Shown: positions 1 to 6,889 of the stretch, piece after piece
Numbering within the stretch: position 1 is the stretch's first letter
How the letters are laid out: each line of letters starts with the position of its first letter
Assembly (NCBI GenBank): GCA_002479455.1
Contig: DLNB01000023.1
Span: 1-33,372, forward strand
From: Acetothermia bacterium UBA7521
Lineage (GTDB): Bacteria; Bipolaricaulota; Bipolaricaulia; Bipolaricaulales; Bipolaricaulaceae
Direction: 5' to 3'
DNA length: 33,372 nt
Made by a program: the position numbers and the translations under genes
Notes under the pieces: model-generated
Seen by the model: only the letters and a program-made list of their open reading frames with translations
Told to the model about the DNA's origin: nothing
Databases searched by the model: none

Positions 1-414
1 CAACACCCCGTGGAACCCGGAGGGCGCTCGAACTTGACCAACAACACAGTTGCTCTGGGGCTCGGTGAGGTGGAGGATCACCGGCAGCCCGCCGCGGGCG
101 AAGTAATCGGCCAGCGCCTCCGGCGACACCCGGTAGCCTCGGGTGGGGATGCCCTTCGCCTCCAGCGTCTGCCGGAGGGCGAGGGCGGTGAGCGCCTGTC
201 CGGGCTCGCGGCCCGCCGCGACCATGAACCCTTCAGCGAGGTCCAGTGCCTCGGCCTCCGTGGTGGCAATCCCGTAGTAGTGCGTGAGCAGCGTCGCCAC
301 CGCCGCCGGCCCGCACGTGTACCAGTCCGCCTGCCCCACCACCCACTCGTAGCGCAGGTCCCGGTGGGGCAGGGGCTGGAACAGGAGCTCAATGAGCAAG
401 AGCAGTTCCGCCAA
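1..414 (-). CDS. C39-family cysteine peptidase-like protein, 3' end outside window
   Basis: The minus frame is open from about 414 to the window edge. From a TTG start at 414, residues 28-42 read QADWYTCGPAAVATL, the typical C39 (papain-like, bacteriocin-processing) active-site segment with Cys34. It is followed by a spacer and a second family-like stretch, GLPVILHLTEPQSN, near residue 118. In C39 enzymes a His-Phe-Val-Val segment normally follows; here the matching place reads SNCVVGQV, so the usual catalytic His is not visible before the edge. There is no ABC transporter domain before the peptidase segment, so this is not a full PCAT exporter N-terminus. The start is uncertain: AGGGAGGGGAG lies just upstream, and TTG 414 or CTG 405 are possible. 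It is the last visible gene of the cluster beginning at 1794, and the stop of the preceding gene (462) is about 47 bases upstream. It may mature the exported protein encoded at 1105-1794, but that is inference. Confidence 0.65.
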   Translation of the reverse strand, partial: MAELLLLIELLFQPLPHRDLRYEWVVGQADWYTCGPAAVATLLTHYYGIATTEAEALDLAEGFMVAAGREPGQALTALALRQTLEAKGIPTRGYRVSPEALADYFARGGLPVILHLTEPQSNCVVGQVRAPSGFHGVL

Positions 415-461
415 CTCCCCTCCCTGGCTCGGGCCGTCCCCGCGACCCGTAGCGGCGAGCC

Positions 462-718
462 CTAGGTCTCAGATCCCCGATCGGCCTGTTGCTCTGCTTC
501 CTTCCGCTTCAGCCTCTCTTCCAGGGCGTAGATCACGATGTCGAACGGTATGCTGGCAAGCGCGACCGCCACCCGCGTGATCGCCAGTCGCCCGACCAGC
601 TGCCACCGCTCTGAGAAGTCAATCTTTCCCAGAATCCCCAGCACGACGAAGATCCACGGGGTAAGAGAGTCGTCGCGAACCGTACGCTGTCCTTGAGCAG
701 TGGGCCAATCGGCTTCAT
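462..718 (-). pseudogene. Small membrane protein interrupted by a frameshift
   Basis: A good start lies at ATG 718, with GGAGGG seven bases upstream, and reads MKPIGPLLKDSVR. In that frame the sequence turns into low-quality Ser/Trp/Arg-rich text and runs to 533. A neighbouring frame, open through the same place, carries a convincing continuation from about 680 to 462: DDSLTPWIFVVLGILGKI, then a second hydrophobic stretch (VAVALASIPFDIVIYAL) and a charged tail ending ADRGSET. Joining the two gives a protein of roughly 85 residues with two membrane helices and a basic/acidic C-terminus. The junction at 677-686 has a near-duplicated pentamer (GTACG/GTTCG on the minus strand), so a five-base insertion would explain the shift. 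If the shift is real, a shortened product could start at GTG 644. A sequencing error or programmed frameshifting cannot be excluded. I do not recognise the family. Confidence 0.5.
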
Positions 719-732
719 CCTGGCCCTCCTTC

Positions 733-1095
733 TCACGGCTTCGTCCTTCTCTCTCCCTTCAGCTCCCGCCATGCTTCCTTCAGGCGTCTTCTCGCCTCCT
801 CGTCTTTCCGCTCCAGAAGCTCGCGGCGCGCCTTATGTCGGGTTTGCCGCCTCTCCAGCCGCGCCTGCGAATGCTCCAGCTTTTCTCGCAGCTTCGCGCC
901 CACCTCTGGGTCGACCACGGCGCTAATTCCGAGCTGACTGAAGAACAGGACGGAGAAGACCATGAGCGCCCGCAGCAACTGAGACCCCCAGGGGTCCTGT
1001 GGTCGCGGAACCAGTCTGAACACGATGCCCCAGGTCATGGCGGCGCTGAAGCCCAAGGCCACGCCGGCGTACCGCCGCAGAAACCTTCTCAGCAT
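733..1095 (-). CDS. Two-helix membrane protein with charged coiled-coil tail
   Basis: This encodes 120 residues of no family I recognise. Residues about 8-27 (YAGVALGFSAAMTWGIVF) and 40-60 (LLRALMVFSVLFFSQLGISA) are probable membrane helices. From about residue 66 to the end the protein is almost entirely Arg/Lys/Glu/Leu, with a heptad-like pattern that suggests a cytoplasmic coiled coil. It starts nine bases after the stop of the exported protein at 1105, with AGAGGA upstream of its ATG, and ends 14 bases before the start of the frameshifted membrane gene at 718, so it is almost certainly co-transcribed with both. A role as membrane anchor, immunity-like partner or docking factor for the exported product is possible but rests only on context. 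Confidence 0.7.
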   Translation of the reverse strand: MLRRFLRRYAGVALGFSAAMTWGIVFRLVPRPQDPWGSQLLRALMVFSVLFFSQLGISAVVDPEVGAKLREKLEHSQARLERRQTRHKARRELLERKDEEARRRLKEAWRELKGERRTKP

Positions 1096-1104
1096 CAGGG
1101 TCCT

Positions 1105-1794
1105 CTAGCGCCCCCCGCGGATGAGCCAGTCAACACCCAGGCTTCCTGCGGCCCCACCAAGTCCAGCCACAGTCACGTCCCGCAGGGTTACCGGTCTCGA
1201 AGGGTCCACAGCCCGGTAGATCGCATCCAACCCCGCCCCTGTGACGAACCCCGTCGTTGCGCTTACTGGTAACGGGTTCTGCTGCGCGATGGGGAGTTTC
1301 CCCGCTCCATGGCCAGCAAGGCCTCCAAGCGCGCCCGAGGCTGCTGCCACGACCACGTCCTGGAGGCTCCCTCCGTCGGCCGCGGTCGTCCCTGCGCTTG
1401 CCACGCTGCTTCCCACCATCCTGGTGGCCAGCGGGTGCTGCTGAGCCATCATCACAGCCTGTTGTGTCAAGCTCACGCCTCTCATGGTCAGGGATGTAAC
1501 CGCCTCTGATGCTCGCTCGCATCCCTTCTGCACGCTGGTCGCTGCAACGGTTCCTGCCATGAGTGCCAGCTTTGCCACCTTTGCCAGTTTGAGCCCAAGG
1601 ATGAAAACGCTTGTAAGTAGGACTTCCCCGTCCACCTCTGCCAGCTCTGCGTCGTCCATCTCCTCACCGATGGGAAGAACAGGCGCGGTCTGTGCAACCG
1701 GGACCGCCTGAGCGTAGCCCAGTTGGGCGAACGATGGAACCAGACCGACCACGGCCGCGAGAGCCACCGCCACGACCTTGATCCACCTTGACAT
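1105..1794 (-). CDS. Sec-exported glycine-rich protein with double-glycine-leader-like motif
   Basis: The start chosen is ATG 1794, preceded by GGAGGTGG; an upstream TTG at 1809 is less likely because it lies before that Shine-Dalgarno. The product has 229 residues. Residues 1-30 form a signal peptide (WIKVVAVALAAVVGLVP core, likely cleaved after AQA). Residues 46-57 read MDDAELAEVDGE, very like the ELxxVxGG leader of C39-processed peptides but with Gly-Glu instead of Gly-Gly. A hydrophobic helix (60-85) and a long Ala/Gly/Val-rich region follow, containing glycine-zipper stretches such as GALGGLAGHGAGK (154-166) and VAGLGGAAGSLG (209-220), of the kind found in pore-forming bacteriocins and in pre-toxin regions of polymorphic toxins. 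It heads a cluster ending in a C39-like gene and has the strongest promoter in the window. Alternatives are a secreted protein of the signal-peptide-plus-VxGQ type known in other bacteria, or a structural membrane protein. Confidence 0.7.
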   Translation of the reverse strand: MSRWIKVVAVALAAVVGLVPSFAQLGYAQAVPVAQTAPVLPIGEEMDDAELAEVDGEVLLTSVFILGLKLAKVAKLALMAGTVAATSVQKGCERASEAVTSLTMRGVSLTQQAVMMAQQHPLATRMVGSSVASAGTTAADGGSLQDVVVAAASGALGGLAGHGAGKLPIAQQNPLPVSATTGFVTGAGLDAIYRAVDPSRPVTLRDVTVAGLGGAAGSLGVDWLIRGGR

Positions 1795-1827
1795 GTCTAC
1801 CACCTCCAAGGTGTTGATATTAAATTC

Positions 1828-1855
1828 ATTATAGGCAACTACCTCCTTCGGTCAA
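1828..1855 (-). promoter_or_regulatory. Strong sigma70-type promoter of the exported-protein cluster
   Basis: On the minus strand, TTGACC (1855-1850) is separated by 16 bases from a perfect TATAAT (1833-1828). Transcription would begin near 1821, leaving a leader of about 27 bases that contains the GGAGGTGG used by the gene starting at 1794. The AT-rich stretch 1811-1833 stands out in this GC-rich window. Confidence 0.7.
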
Positions 1856-1923
1856 GCCCTCCGATGACGGACGTCGGGCACCTACCGCACAAGTCCGCTC
1901 CGCGAGGTGGGGGTGCCGTCCGC

Positions 1924-2643
1924 CTACGGCACCTGGAGGAACGAGAGGATGCCGGCGAGGATCCCGGCGGCGATTTTCTCTTGGTAAGCGGGGTCCAGAA
2001 GCTTCGTTCGCTCAACAGGACAGGAGAGATACCCGACCTCCACCAAGGCGGTGGGAAGCGCCGTGTGGCGAAGGTAGAGGGTCTGGCGCCGAACCCCGCG
2101 GTCTGCCGCTCCCGTGGCTGCAACGAGCGCCCGCTGCACCTCCCGCGCCAGGCGGAGGCTCTCCGCTCCCGCATTGGAATCGACCCATGTCTCCACACCA
2201 CAGATCCTTGAGTCGCTGGAGTAGTTGGCGTGGATGGAGACGTACAGGCGCGCTCCCACCGCCTCCGCAAGTGCCAGTCGTTCGAGAAGCGAGGGGTACG
2301 TATCTGTAGTTCGGGTGAGGATCACTTGGATGTTGGTGAGGGACTTGGCTTTGCTCTGGATACGCAAGGAGAGAGAGAGGTTCACATCCTTCTCTTGAAC
2401 CCCCGCCACGATTGCCCCCGGGTCATGTGCGCCGTGGCCTGCATCGATGACCACCACCGCCGCGACGGGCATGCGAGGGGTCTCGGGCAGCATCGCCAAG
2501 ATCCCCACGGTGAGGACCAAGACAAGACTGAACAGCAGAACCACAACGACTGCCTTGGGCACGCGATGGAGGATACGAGAGAGAGAGGAGGAGGGCGAGG
2601 CGCTATGTCCTTTCTCCGCGTTCTCTGCGGGCAGGGTTGACAT
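1924..2643 (-). CDS. N-acetylmuramoyl-L-alanine amidase (Amidase_3 family), membrane-anchored
   Basis: The enzyme cleaves the bond between N-acetylmuramic acid and L-alanine in peptidoglycan, on the outer face of the cytoplasmic membrane. It has 239 residues. Residues 1-30 are polar; 31-52 form one membrane helix (VVVVLLFSLVLVLTVGIL) that acts as a signal anchor. The catalytic domain begins at about 61 with VVVIDAGHGAHDPGAI. The zinc ligands expected for the family are visible as H70, E84 (EKDVNL) and H138 (SIHAN), with the catalytic Glu at 202 in ALVEVGYLS. There is no AMIN or SPOR domain, so it is a minimal version. It stands alone on the minus strand, divergent from feoA with only about 32 bases between start codons. 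Confidence 0.92.
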   Translation of the reverse strand: MSTLPAENAEKGHSASPSSSLSRILHRVPKAVVVVLLFSLVLVLTVGILAMLPETPRMPVAAVVVIDAGHGAHDPGAIVAGVQEKDVNLSLSLRIQSKAKSLTNIQVILTRTTDTYPSLLERLALAEAVGARLYVSIHANYSSDSRICGVETWVDSNAGAESLRLAREVQRALVAATGAADRGVRRQTLYLRHTALPTALVEVGYLSCPVERTKLLDPAYQEKIAAGILAGILSFLQVP

Positions 2644-2664
2644 GCGCGGGGGTTCGTTTATCCT
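2637..2664 (+). promoter_or_regulatory. Probable feoA-feoB promoter
   Basis: A perfect TTGACA (2637-2642), 16 bases, then TATCCT (2659-2664, four of six to consensus). The start would fall near 2671, about five bases before the feoA ATG at 2676, so the mRNA would be nearly leaderless; no Shine-Dalgarno is present before that ATG. The segment GAAAATGAGTATCGATT (2672-2688) overlapping the start weakly resembles an iron-regulator (Fur-like) half-site, but the match is poor. Confidence 0.45.
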
Positions 2665-2675
2665 TGCCTACGAAA

Positions 2676-2945
2676 ATGAGTATCGATTCATACCTACCTC
2701 TCGCCTCTCTCCTGTCTGCACAAGAAGGTAGGCTTGTGGCGATCAATGGGGGGCACGGGGTGTTGCTGCGTCTCCGCCGTCTCGGCCTCCGGCCCGGAGC
2801 CCAGGTGCGCGCCGTGGCCACGGGGAGGTGGGGAGGTCCGGTCCTCGTCGAAGTGGACGGCTGTCGCGTCGCCCTTGGCCGCGGTCTCGCGCGAAGGATC
2901 CTTGTCCAGGTGAACGAGGATTCTTTCCGTCCAGATGAGCGCTGA
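2676..2945 (+). CDS. feoA: FeoA family ferrous iron transport protein
   Basis: A small SH3-like protein that works with the FeoB permease in ferrous iron uptake. I place the start at ATG 2676 (MSIDSYLPLASLLSAQEG), giving 89 residues, the usual FeoA size. The in-frame ATG at 2637 would overlap the amidase start and the likely promoter. Typical FeoA features are the opening PLASL, then LRRLGLRPGAQVRAV (about residues 34-48) and a C-terminal VALGRGLARRILVQ strand-loop equivalent to the usual ALR.EA.I.V. Its last 11 bases overlap the first bases of feoB, indicating translational coupling. Confidence 0.9.
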   Translation: MSIDSYLPLASLLSAQEGRLVAINGGHGVLLRLRRLGLRPGAQVRAVATGRWGGPVLVEVDGCRVALGRGLARRILVQVNEDSFRPDER

Positions 2946-4818
2946 CGGACTTCGCGTCGTGCGGCGGGTGGTGCTCGTCGGGCAGCCCAACGCCGGCAAG
3001 TCCACCCTGTTCAACGCGATCGTCGGGTACCGGGCGGTGGTGGCGAACTTCCCCGGCACCACGGTGGAGGCGCTGCGCGGTCAGGCGAGCATCGGGGGGC
3101 TGCGGGCCGAGGTTGTCGACCTGCCGGGCACCTACTCCCTCCTCGGCGGCGACGTCGCGGAGCGGGTGACGCGGGACTTCCTCCTGTCGGGAGAGGCGGA
3201 TGTCATTGTCCAGGTTGTGGATAGTTCGCTCCTTGGCCGGTCGCTGGAGCTGACGCTGGAAGTCGCGGAACTAGGCCTCCCGATTGTCCTCTGCCTGAAC
3301 ATGATGGACGAGGCGGAGCACAAGGGGATCCGCATTGACTGGGAGAAGCTCGCCGCGCTCCTCGGGGTGCCCGTGGTGGCCACGGTGGCCAGCCGGGGAC
3401 AGGGGCTTGTGGACCTCCTCGCTGCGATTCCCCAGGCACGGCCGGTGCGGCGGCCGCCGTACACCGCCGATGTCGAGCGAGCCCTGTCCCAGATCCGAGA
3501 AGCCCAGTCCTCTACCGGGCGATTCGGTGACCACCGTGCCGCCCAGCTTCTCTCCAGCGGAGCGCCGGTGGACCTTGCGCTGAAGGAACCGGTGGAACGG
3601 GCGCGCCGCGAGCTCGGCGAGGGTCGCGGAGAGGATCCGGGGGTGATCCTGTCCGACGAGCGACACGCCCAGGCGATGCGGCTATTCGAAGCCGTGGCCA
3701 CGGTGGGCAAAGCCCGCGTCGGGTGGCGGGAGAAGGCCGATGACCTCCTCATGCACCCCGTGATCGGCTACCCCCTTCTCGTCCTGGCGCTGATGGGGCT
3801 GTTCGGGGCTGTGTTTTGGTCTGGAGATGTGCTGGAGGGACTCCTCTCCCCGCTGCTCGATACCGTATCGGGCCAGATCGGCGCTGCGCTTGGCGCAGGC
3901 CCCCTCGCTGCCGTTCTTCGGGGCGCGTGGGACGGCCTGGCGGCGGGGGTCGCCATCGTTCTTCCCTATTTGATTCCGTTCCTGTTCCTCCTCGCGTTGT
4001 TCGAGGACGTAGGGTACATGCCGCGCGTGGGGTTCCTCCTCGACGGACTGATGCACCGGATCGGCCTGCACGGGAAGAGCGTGATCCCGTTCCTCCTTGG
4101 CTACGGGTGCACCGTGCCGGCGATCCTATCGACGCGGATCCTTGAGGACGAACGGGACCGGCTGGTCACGGCGGCGCTGGCGGTGATGGTTCCGTGCGCA
4201 GGGCGGACGATCGTGGTGATGGGGCTGGTCGGGCGGTACGTGGGCCCGTTGGCGGCGCTGCTCCTCTACCTTGGCAACGTCCTCGTCATCGCGCTTGTGG
4301 GATGGGTCCTCACACGCCTCGTGCCGGGCGAGGGGCCGGGGCTGATTCTGGAGATCCCCCCCTACCGGCAGCCGCGTCTCCAAAACCTTCTTGGGAAGAC
4401 GTGGCTCCGGCTCAAAGGGTTCGTGGTCCTGGCATGGCCCCTGCTGGCGGTGTCCAGCGCGCTCCTCGCGCTGGCCGAGGCCCTGGGTTGGGCAGGTGGG
4501 CTCAACCTGGGGGTGAGGTTTCTCACCTGGCCGCTCGGGCTTCCGTCGGAGACCGGGGTGCCCCTTGTCTTGGGCATCCTGCGCAAGGAACTGTCGCTCG
4601 TCATGCTCGACGAGGCTTTGGTGGGCGGTGTTGCGGCCCTGACCCAGGCTCAGATGATCGTGTTCACCGTGTTTGTCTTGTTCTACGTTCCGTGTCTGGC
4701 CACCGTCGGCGCCCTCGGGCGGGAGCTGGGGTGGCGGCGGACCGGCCTCGTGGTGCTGGCAACGACCGGACTGGGACTCGTCCTCGCCCTCCTCGCGCGG
4801 GTTGTTCTCGGTGCCTGA
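2935..4818 (+). CDS. feoB: Ferrous iron permease FeoB
   Basis: An inner-membrane Fe(II) transporter with an N-terminal GTPase domain, 627 residues, shorter than the E. coli protein (about 770). G motifs are complete: G1 GQPNAGKST (16-24), G2 around T42-T43 (FPGTTVE), G3 DLPG (63-66), G4 NMMD (122-125). A helical linker follows to about residue 270, then the membrane part with the two Gate modules: LGYGCTVPAILSTRI with the conserved Cys, and later FVLFYVPCLATVGALG with a second Cys. It overlaps feoA and has no FeoC after it. The C-terminal end is compact, so the length difference lies mainly in loops and tail. Expression probably follows iron availability, but no operator is clear. Confidence 0.96.
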   Translation: MSADGLRVVRRVVLVGQPNAGKSTLFNAIVGYRAVVANFPGTTVEALRGQASIGGLRAEVVDLPGTYSLLGGDVAERVTRDFLLSGEADVIVQVVDSSLLGRSLELTLEVAELGLPIVLCLNMMDEAEHKGIRIDWEKLAALLGVPVVATVASRGQGLVDLLAAIPQARPVRRPPYTADVERALSQIREAQSSTGRFGDHRAAQLLSSGAPVDLALKEPVERARRELGEGRGEDPGVILSDERHAQAMRLFEAVATVGKARVGWREKADDLLMHPVIGYPLLVLALMGLFGAVFWSGDVLEGLLSPLLDTVSGQIGAALGAGPLAAVLRGAWDGLAAGVAIVLPYLIPFLFLLALFEDVGYMPRVGFLLDGLMHRIGLHGKSVIPFLLGYGCTVPAILSTRILEDERDRLVTAALAVMVPCAGRTIVVMGLVGRYVGPLAALLLYLGNVLVIALVGWVLTRLVPGEGPGLILEIPPYRQPRLQNLLGKTWLRLKGFVVLAWPLLAVSSALLALAEALGWAGGLNLGVRFLTWPLGLPSETGVPLVLGILRKELSLVMLDEALVGGVAALTQAQMIVFTVFVLFYVPCLATVGALGRELGWRRTGLVVLATTGLGLVLALLARVVLGA

Positions 4819-4866
4819 AGACCGTTCCAGGAGCAGCCACGCAAACACGATCCTGCCGAGGAAACC

Positions 4867-4894
4867 GTGGCCCTTGGTCCGTTCCTCGTGAACC
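4867..4894. repeat. Four degenerate heptanucleotide units
   Basis: Read in sevens: GTGGCCC, TTGGTCC, GTTCCTC, GTGAACC. They resemble the GTGGTCC unit of the array inside pheT (7722-7819), so this may be a decayed array of the same family. The similarity is partial and could be fortuitous. Confidence 0.35.
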
Positions 4895-4942
4895 TGCGTA
4901 GCGTCGGTCTTCTTGCCTAACGGCCGTTCCCAACGGACGTAG

Positions 4943-4963
4943 CGTCGGGGTTCATCCCCGACG
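4943..4963. repeat. Perfect 8-bp hairpin
   Basis: CGTCGGGG, loop TTCAT, CCCCGACG. It is preceded by TAG as part of a CGTAGCGTCGG direct repeat. Without a T-run it is a poor intrinsic terminator; a REP-like dispersed palindrome is the better reading, although it may still protect the feoB mRNA 3' end. Confidence 0.6.
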
Positions 4964-5007
4964 TCAGTTTGGTTCGTCGGTTGCCGTGGAGCAGTCTGGG
5001 ATAGGCT

Positions 5008-5026
5008 GTCGCAGACAAGCTGCGCC
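5008..5026. repeat. REP-like hairpin GTCGCAG-ACAAG-CTGCGCC
   Basis: A seven-base stem with one mismatch around an ACAAG loop. The core CGCAGACAAGCTGCG is almost identical to the hairpin at 23304-23325 read on the minus strand (CGCAG-AACAAG-CTGCG), so two copies of one palindrome family occur in this window. Confidence 0.5.
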
Positions 5027-5146
5027 GCTACGTCATCTCGGCAACCGCGGCGACAGGCGAGGATGCGCCGAGGATTGCGTTGTGTGCAGCGGGGCTCCGT
5101 GTGCCGAAGGCCCGCGTGCCGCAGGTCCGTGGTCCCGGCTGGGTTC

Positions 5147-5809
5147 TCAACGGGGACCGAAGATAGCCGTTCCCAAGCGGATCATTGTCGTCCCTTCCTC
5201 CACGGCGACCTCCCAGTCCGCGCTCATCCCCATGGAGAGCACATCTGGGGCGGGGTCAGCGATGCGCTCGCGGTTCAGATCCTCCAGAAGGAGGCGCAGG
5301 GCGCGGAAGTGCGGGCGGGAATCGTTGGGTCGCTCTGGGACAGGCGGGACGGCCATCAGACCTCGCACGGACAACTGCGGATAGCGTATCAGGCTTCGGA
5401 CGAACGGGAGCACAGCCTCCGGGAGGACTCCAGCCTTGTGCTCTTCCCGCCCGATGTTCACCTCGACGAGCACCGGCAGAGCGGCTGCTTCCAGGGCACG
5501 CGCCGCGGCGAGCCTTCGAGCCAGGGCGGGTGTGTCCACGGTCTGGACCCAGTTGAACAGGCGGGCCGCCCTCGCCGCTTTGTTCCGCTGAAGGTGGCCG
5601 ATCATGTGCCACGTGGCCGGTTCGAGGACGAAGGGGCGCTTCCCCTCTGCATCCTGGACGTAGTTCTCCCCAATGTGGCTGATCCCGGCGCGGAGGGAGG
5701 CTCGGATCTCGTCCGGGGTCCTCCCCTTTGTTGCCGCGACCACGGTTACCCCACTCGGGACCCGCCGCAGGATGTCTCGGCAGCGCTGGGCAATCGCCTC
5801 GGTGGTCAT
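5147..5809 (-). CDS. yggS: YggS/PROSC-type pyridoxal phosphate homeostasis protein
   Basis: A cytoplasmic PLP-binding protein that buffers pyridoxal phosphate and affects amino-acid balance; it folds like the N-terminal barrel of alanine racemase. The start is ATG 5809 (MTTEAIAQRCRDILRR), giving 220 residues, normal for the family; the open frame further upstream overlaps the divergent amrS gene and is not family-like. The PLP lysine is K28 in VVAATKGR. Other signatures are HIGENYVQ, WHMIGHLQRNK, LVEVNIGREEHKAG, VRGLMAVPP, and the C-terminal LSMGMSADWEVAVEEG and RLGTAIFG, where phosphate is held. It is divergent from amrS with 69 bases between starts. Confidence 0.93.
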   Translation of the reverse strand: MTTEAIAQRCRDILRRVPSGVTVVAATKGRTPDEIRASLRAGISHIGENYVQDAEGKRPFVLEPATWHMIGHLQRNKAARAARLFNWVQTVDTPALARRLAAARALEAAALPVLVEVNIGREEHKAGVLPEAVLPFVRSLIRYPQLSVRGLMAVPPVPERPNDSRPHFRALRLLLEDLNRERIADPAPDVLSMGMSADWEVAVEEGTTMIRLGTAIFGPR

Positions 5810-5840
5810 CTCCGGGAGGATACCGCGGGAGCGGAGTCTC

Positions 5841-5870
5841 TTGCCAGGCCCGGTTCTCTCGACGTACGAT
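5841..5870 (+). promoter_or_regulatory. Probable amrS promoter, leaderless arrangement
   Basis: TTGCCA (5841-5846), 18 bases, TACGAT (5865-5870), then only eight bases to the ATG at 5879. There is no Shine-Dalgarno in that gap, so transcription would begin at or beside the start codon. Confidence 0.4.
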
Positions 5871-5878
5871 CCAGTGGT

Positions 5879-6889
5879 ATGCATGAGGCGATTTTGTGGG
5901 AGCCGGCGGGCGAAGGACGAGTGAGGTGCGCGCTCTGTGCCCATCGATGCCTCATCCCCCCGGGGGGACGTGGCATGTGCGGGGTTCGCGAGAACCGTGA
6001 CGAGACCCTCTACTCCCTCGTGTACGGACGTCTCGTGTCGCAGTCCCTCGACCCGATCGAGAAGAAGCCCCTCTACCACTTCCTCCCCGGTTCCCTTACC
6101 CTTTCAATTGCCGCGGCGGGCTGCAACTTTCGGTGCAACTTCTGCCAGAACCACGTCATCTCCCAGTACCCGCGGGAGCACAGGGGCGGGATCCCCGGAG
6201 AGCCGGTCTCAGCGGAGGACGTGGTGCGGGCAGCGAAGGGGACGGGTGCGCCTGCGATCGCCTACACCTACACTGAGCCGACCGTGTTCTTCGAGACCTG
6301 CCGAGACGCGGGGAGGCTGGCCCGGGTACGGGGAGTTCGGAACGTCTTCGTCACCAACGGGTACATGACCGGCGAGGCTCTCGACGAGGCCCGTGGGTGG
6401 CTCGACGCGGCCAACGTTGACCTCAAGGCGTTTTCAGATGAGTTCTACCACCGCTACTGTGGCGGGTCGCTCCAGCCGGTTCTCGACTCGATCAGGCGGA
6501 TGACCGAGCTGGGGATGTGGATGGAGGTGACGACCCTCGTCATCCCCGGCCGGAACGATTCAGAAAAGGAACTCGGGTGGATTGCGGAGTTCCTAACGGG
6601 GGTCTCCCCGGACCTTCCCTGGCACGTGTCGCGGTTCGTCCCCTCGTACCTCGTCCACGACCTTCCTCCCACCCCTGTCTCGGCGCTTCGCCGCGCCCGG
6701 GAGATCGGAAGGGAGGCCGGGCTGCGCTACGTGTACCTGGGCAACGTGCCCGGGGAGGGAGAGGACACGGTCTGCCCGTCCTGTGGCCAGGCCGTCATCC
6801 GGCGGCAGGGGTTCCGGGTGGTGGAGAACAGGATTACTGACGGTGGTTGTCCGGGATGTGGCAATCCGATCGCCGGGGTGTGGTCCTAG
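5879..6889 (+). CDS. amrS: AmmeMemoRadiSam system radical SAM enzyme
   Basis: A radical S-adenosylmethionine enzyme of the PflA-like group that occurs with AMMECR1 and Memo proteins; its substrate is not settled. From ATG 5879 it has 336 residues. The N-terminal motif RCALCAHRC...GMCGVR (17-36) is typical. The [4Fe-4S] cluster motif CNFRCNFC has C82, C86 and C89. It continues with YTYTEPTVFFE, VTNGYM and NVDLKAFSDEFY, and ends in two CxxC pairs (CPSCGQ, CPGCGN), a rubredoxin-like zinc finger. The reading frame is open for 800 bases upstream, but that part is antisense to yggS. Memo and AMMECR1 genes are not in this window. The stop overlaps the tsaE 3' end by four bases, convergent. Confidence 0.9.
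   Translation: MHEAILWEPAGEGRVRCALCAHRCLIPPGGRGMCGVRENRDETLYSLVYGRLVSQSLDPIEKKPLYHFLPGSLTLSIAAAGCNFRCNFCQNHVISQYPREHRGGIPGEPVSAEDVVRAAKGTGAPAIAYTYTEPTVFFETCRDAGRLARVRGVRNVFVTNGYMTGEALDEARGWLDAANVDLKAFSDEFYHRYCGGSLQPVLDSIRRMTELGMWMEVTTLVIPGRNDSEKELGWIAEFLTGVSPDLPWHVSRFVPSYLVHDLPPTPVSALRRAREIGREAGLRYVYLGNVPGEGEDTVCPSCGQAVIRRQGFRVVENRITDGGCPGCGNPIAGVWS

Larger units (their letters stand above)
4819..5146. other. Gene-free region with palindromes and degenerate heptamers
   Basis: About 330 bases between feoB and the 3' end of yggS with no plausible reading frame. It holds four degenerate heptamers (4867-4894), two copies of CGTAGCGTCGG (4897-4907 and 4938-4948), the ten-base palindrome AACGGCCGTT (4919-4928) and two hairpins (4943-4963 and 5008-5026), the kind of mosaic seen for REP-like dispersed elements. 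There is no T-rich terminator tail, although feoB and yggS converge here. Confidence 0.6.

Noticed and set aside
2672..2690. Fur-box-like sequence over the feoA start
   Set aside because: Only the first 13 bases match the 19-base consensus tolerably; it is mentioned with the promoter and not called as an operator.
5063..5878. Long open frame in front of amrS that would extend it to 608 residues
   Set aside because: It is antisense to yggS and lacks family-like sequence; AmrS homology begins at ATG 5879.
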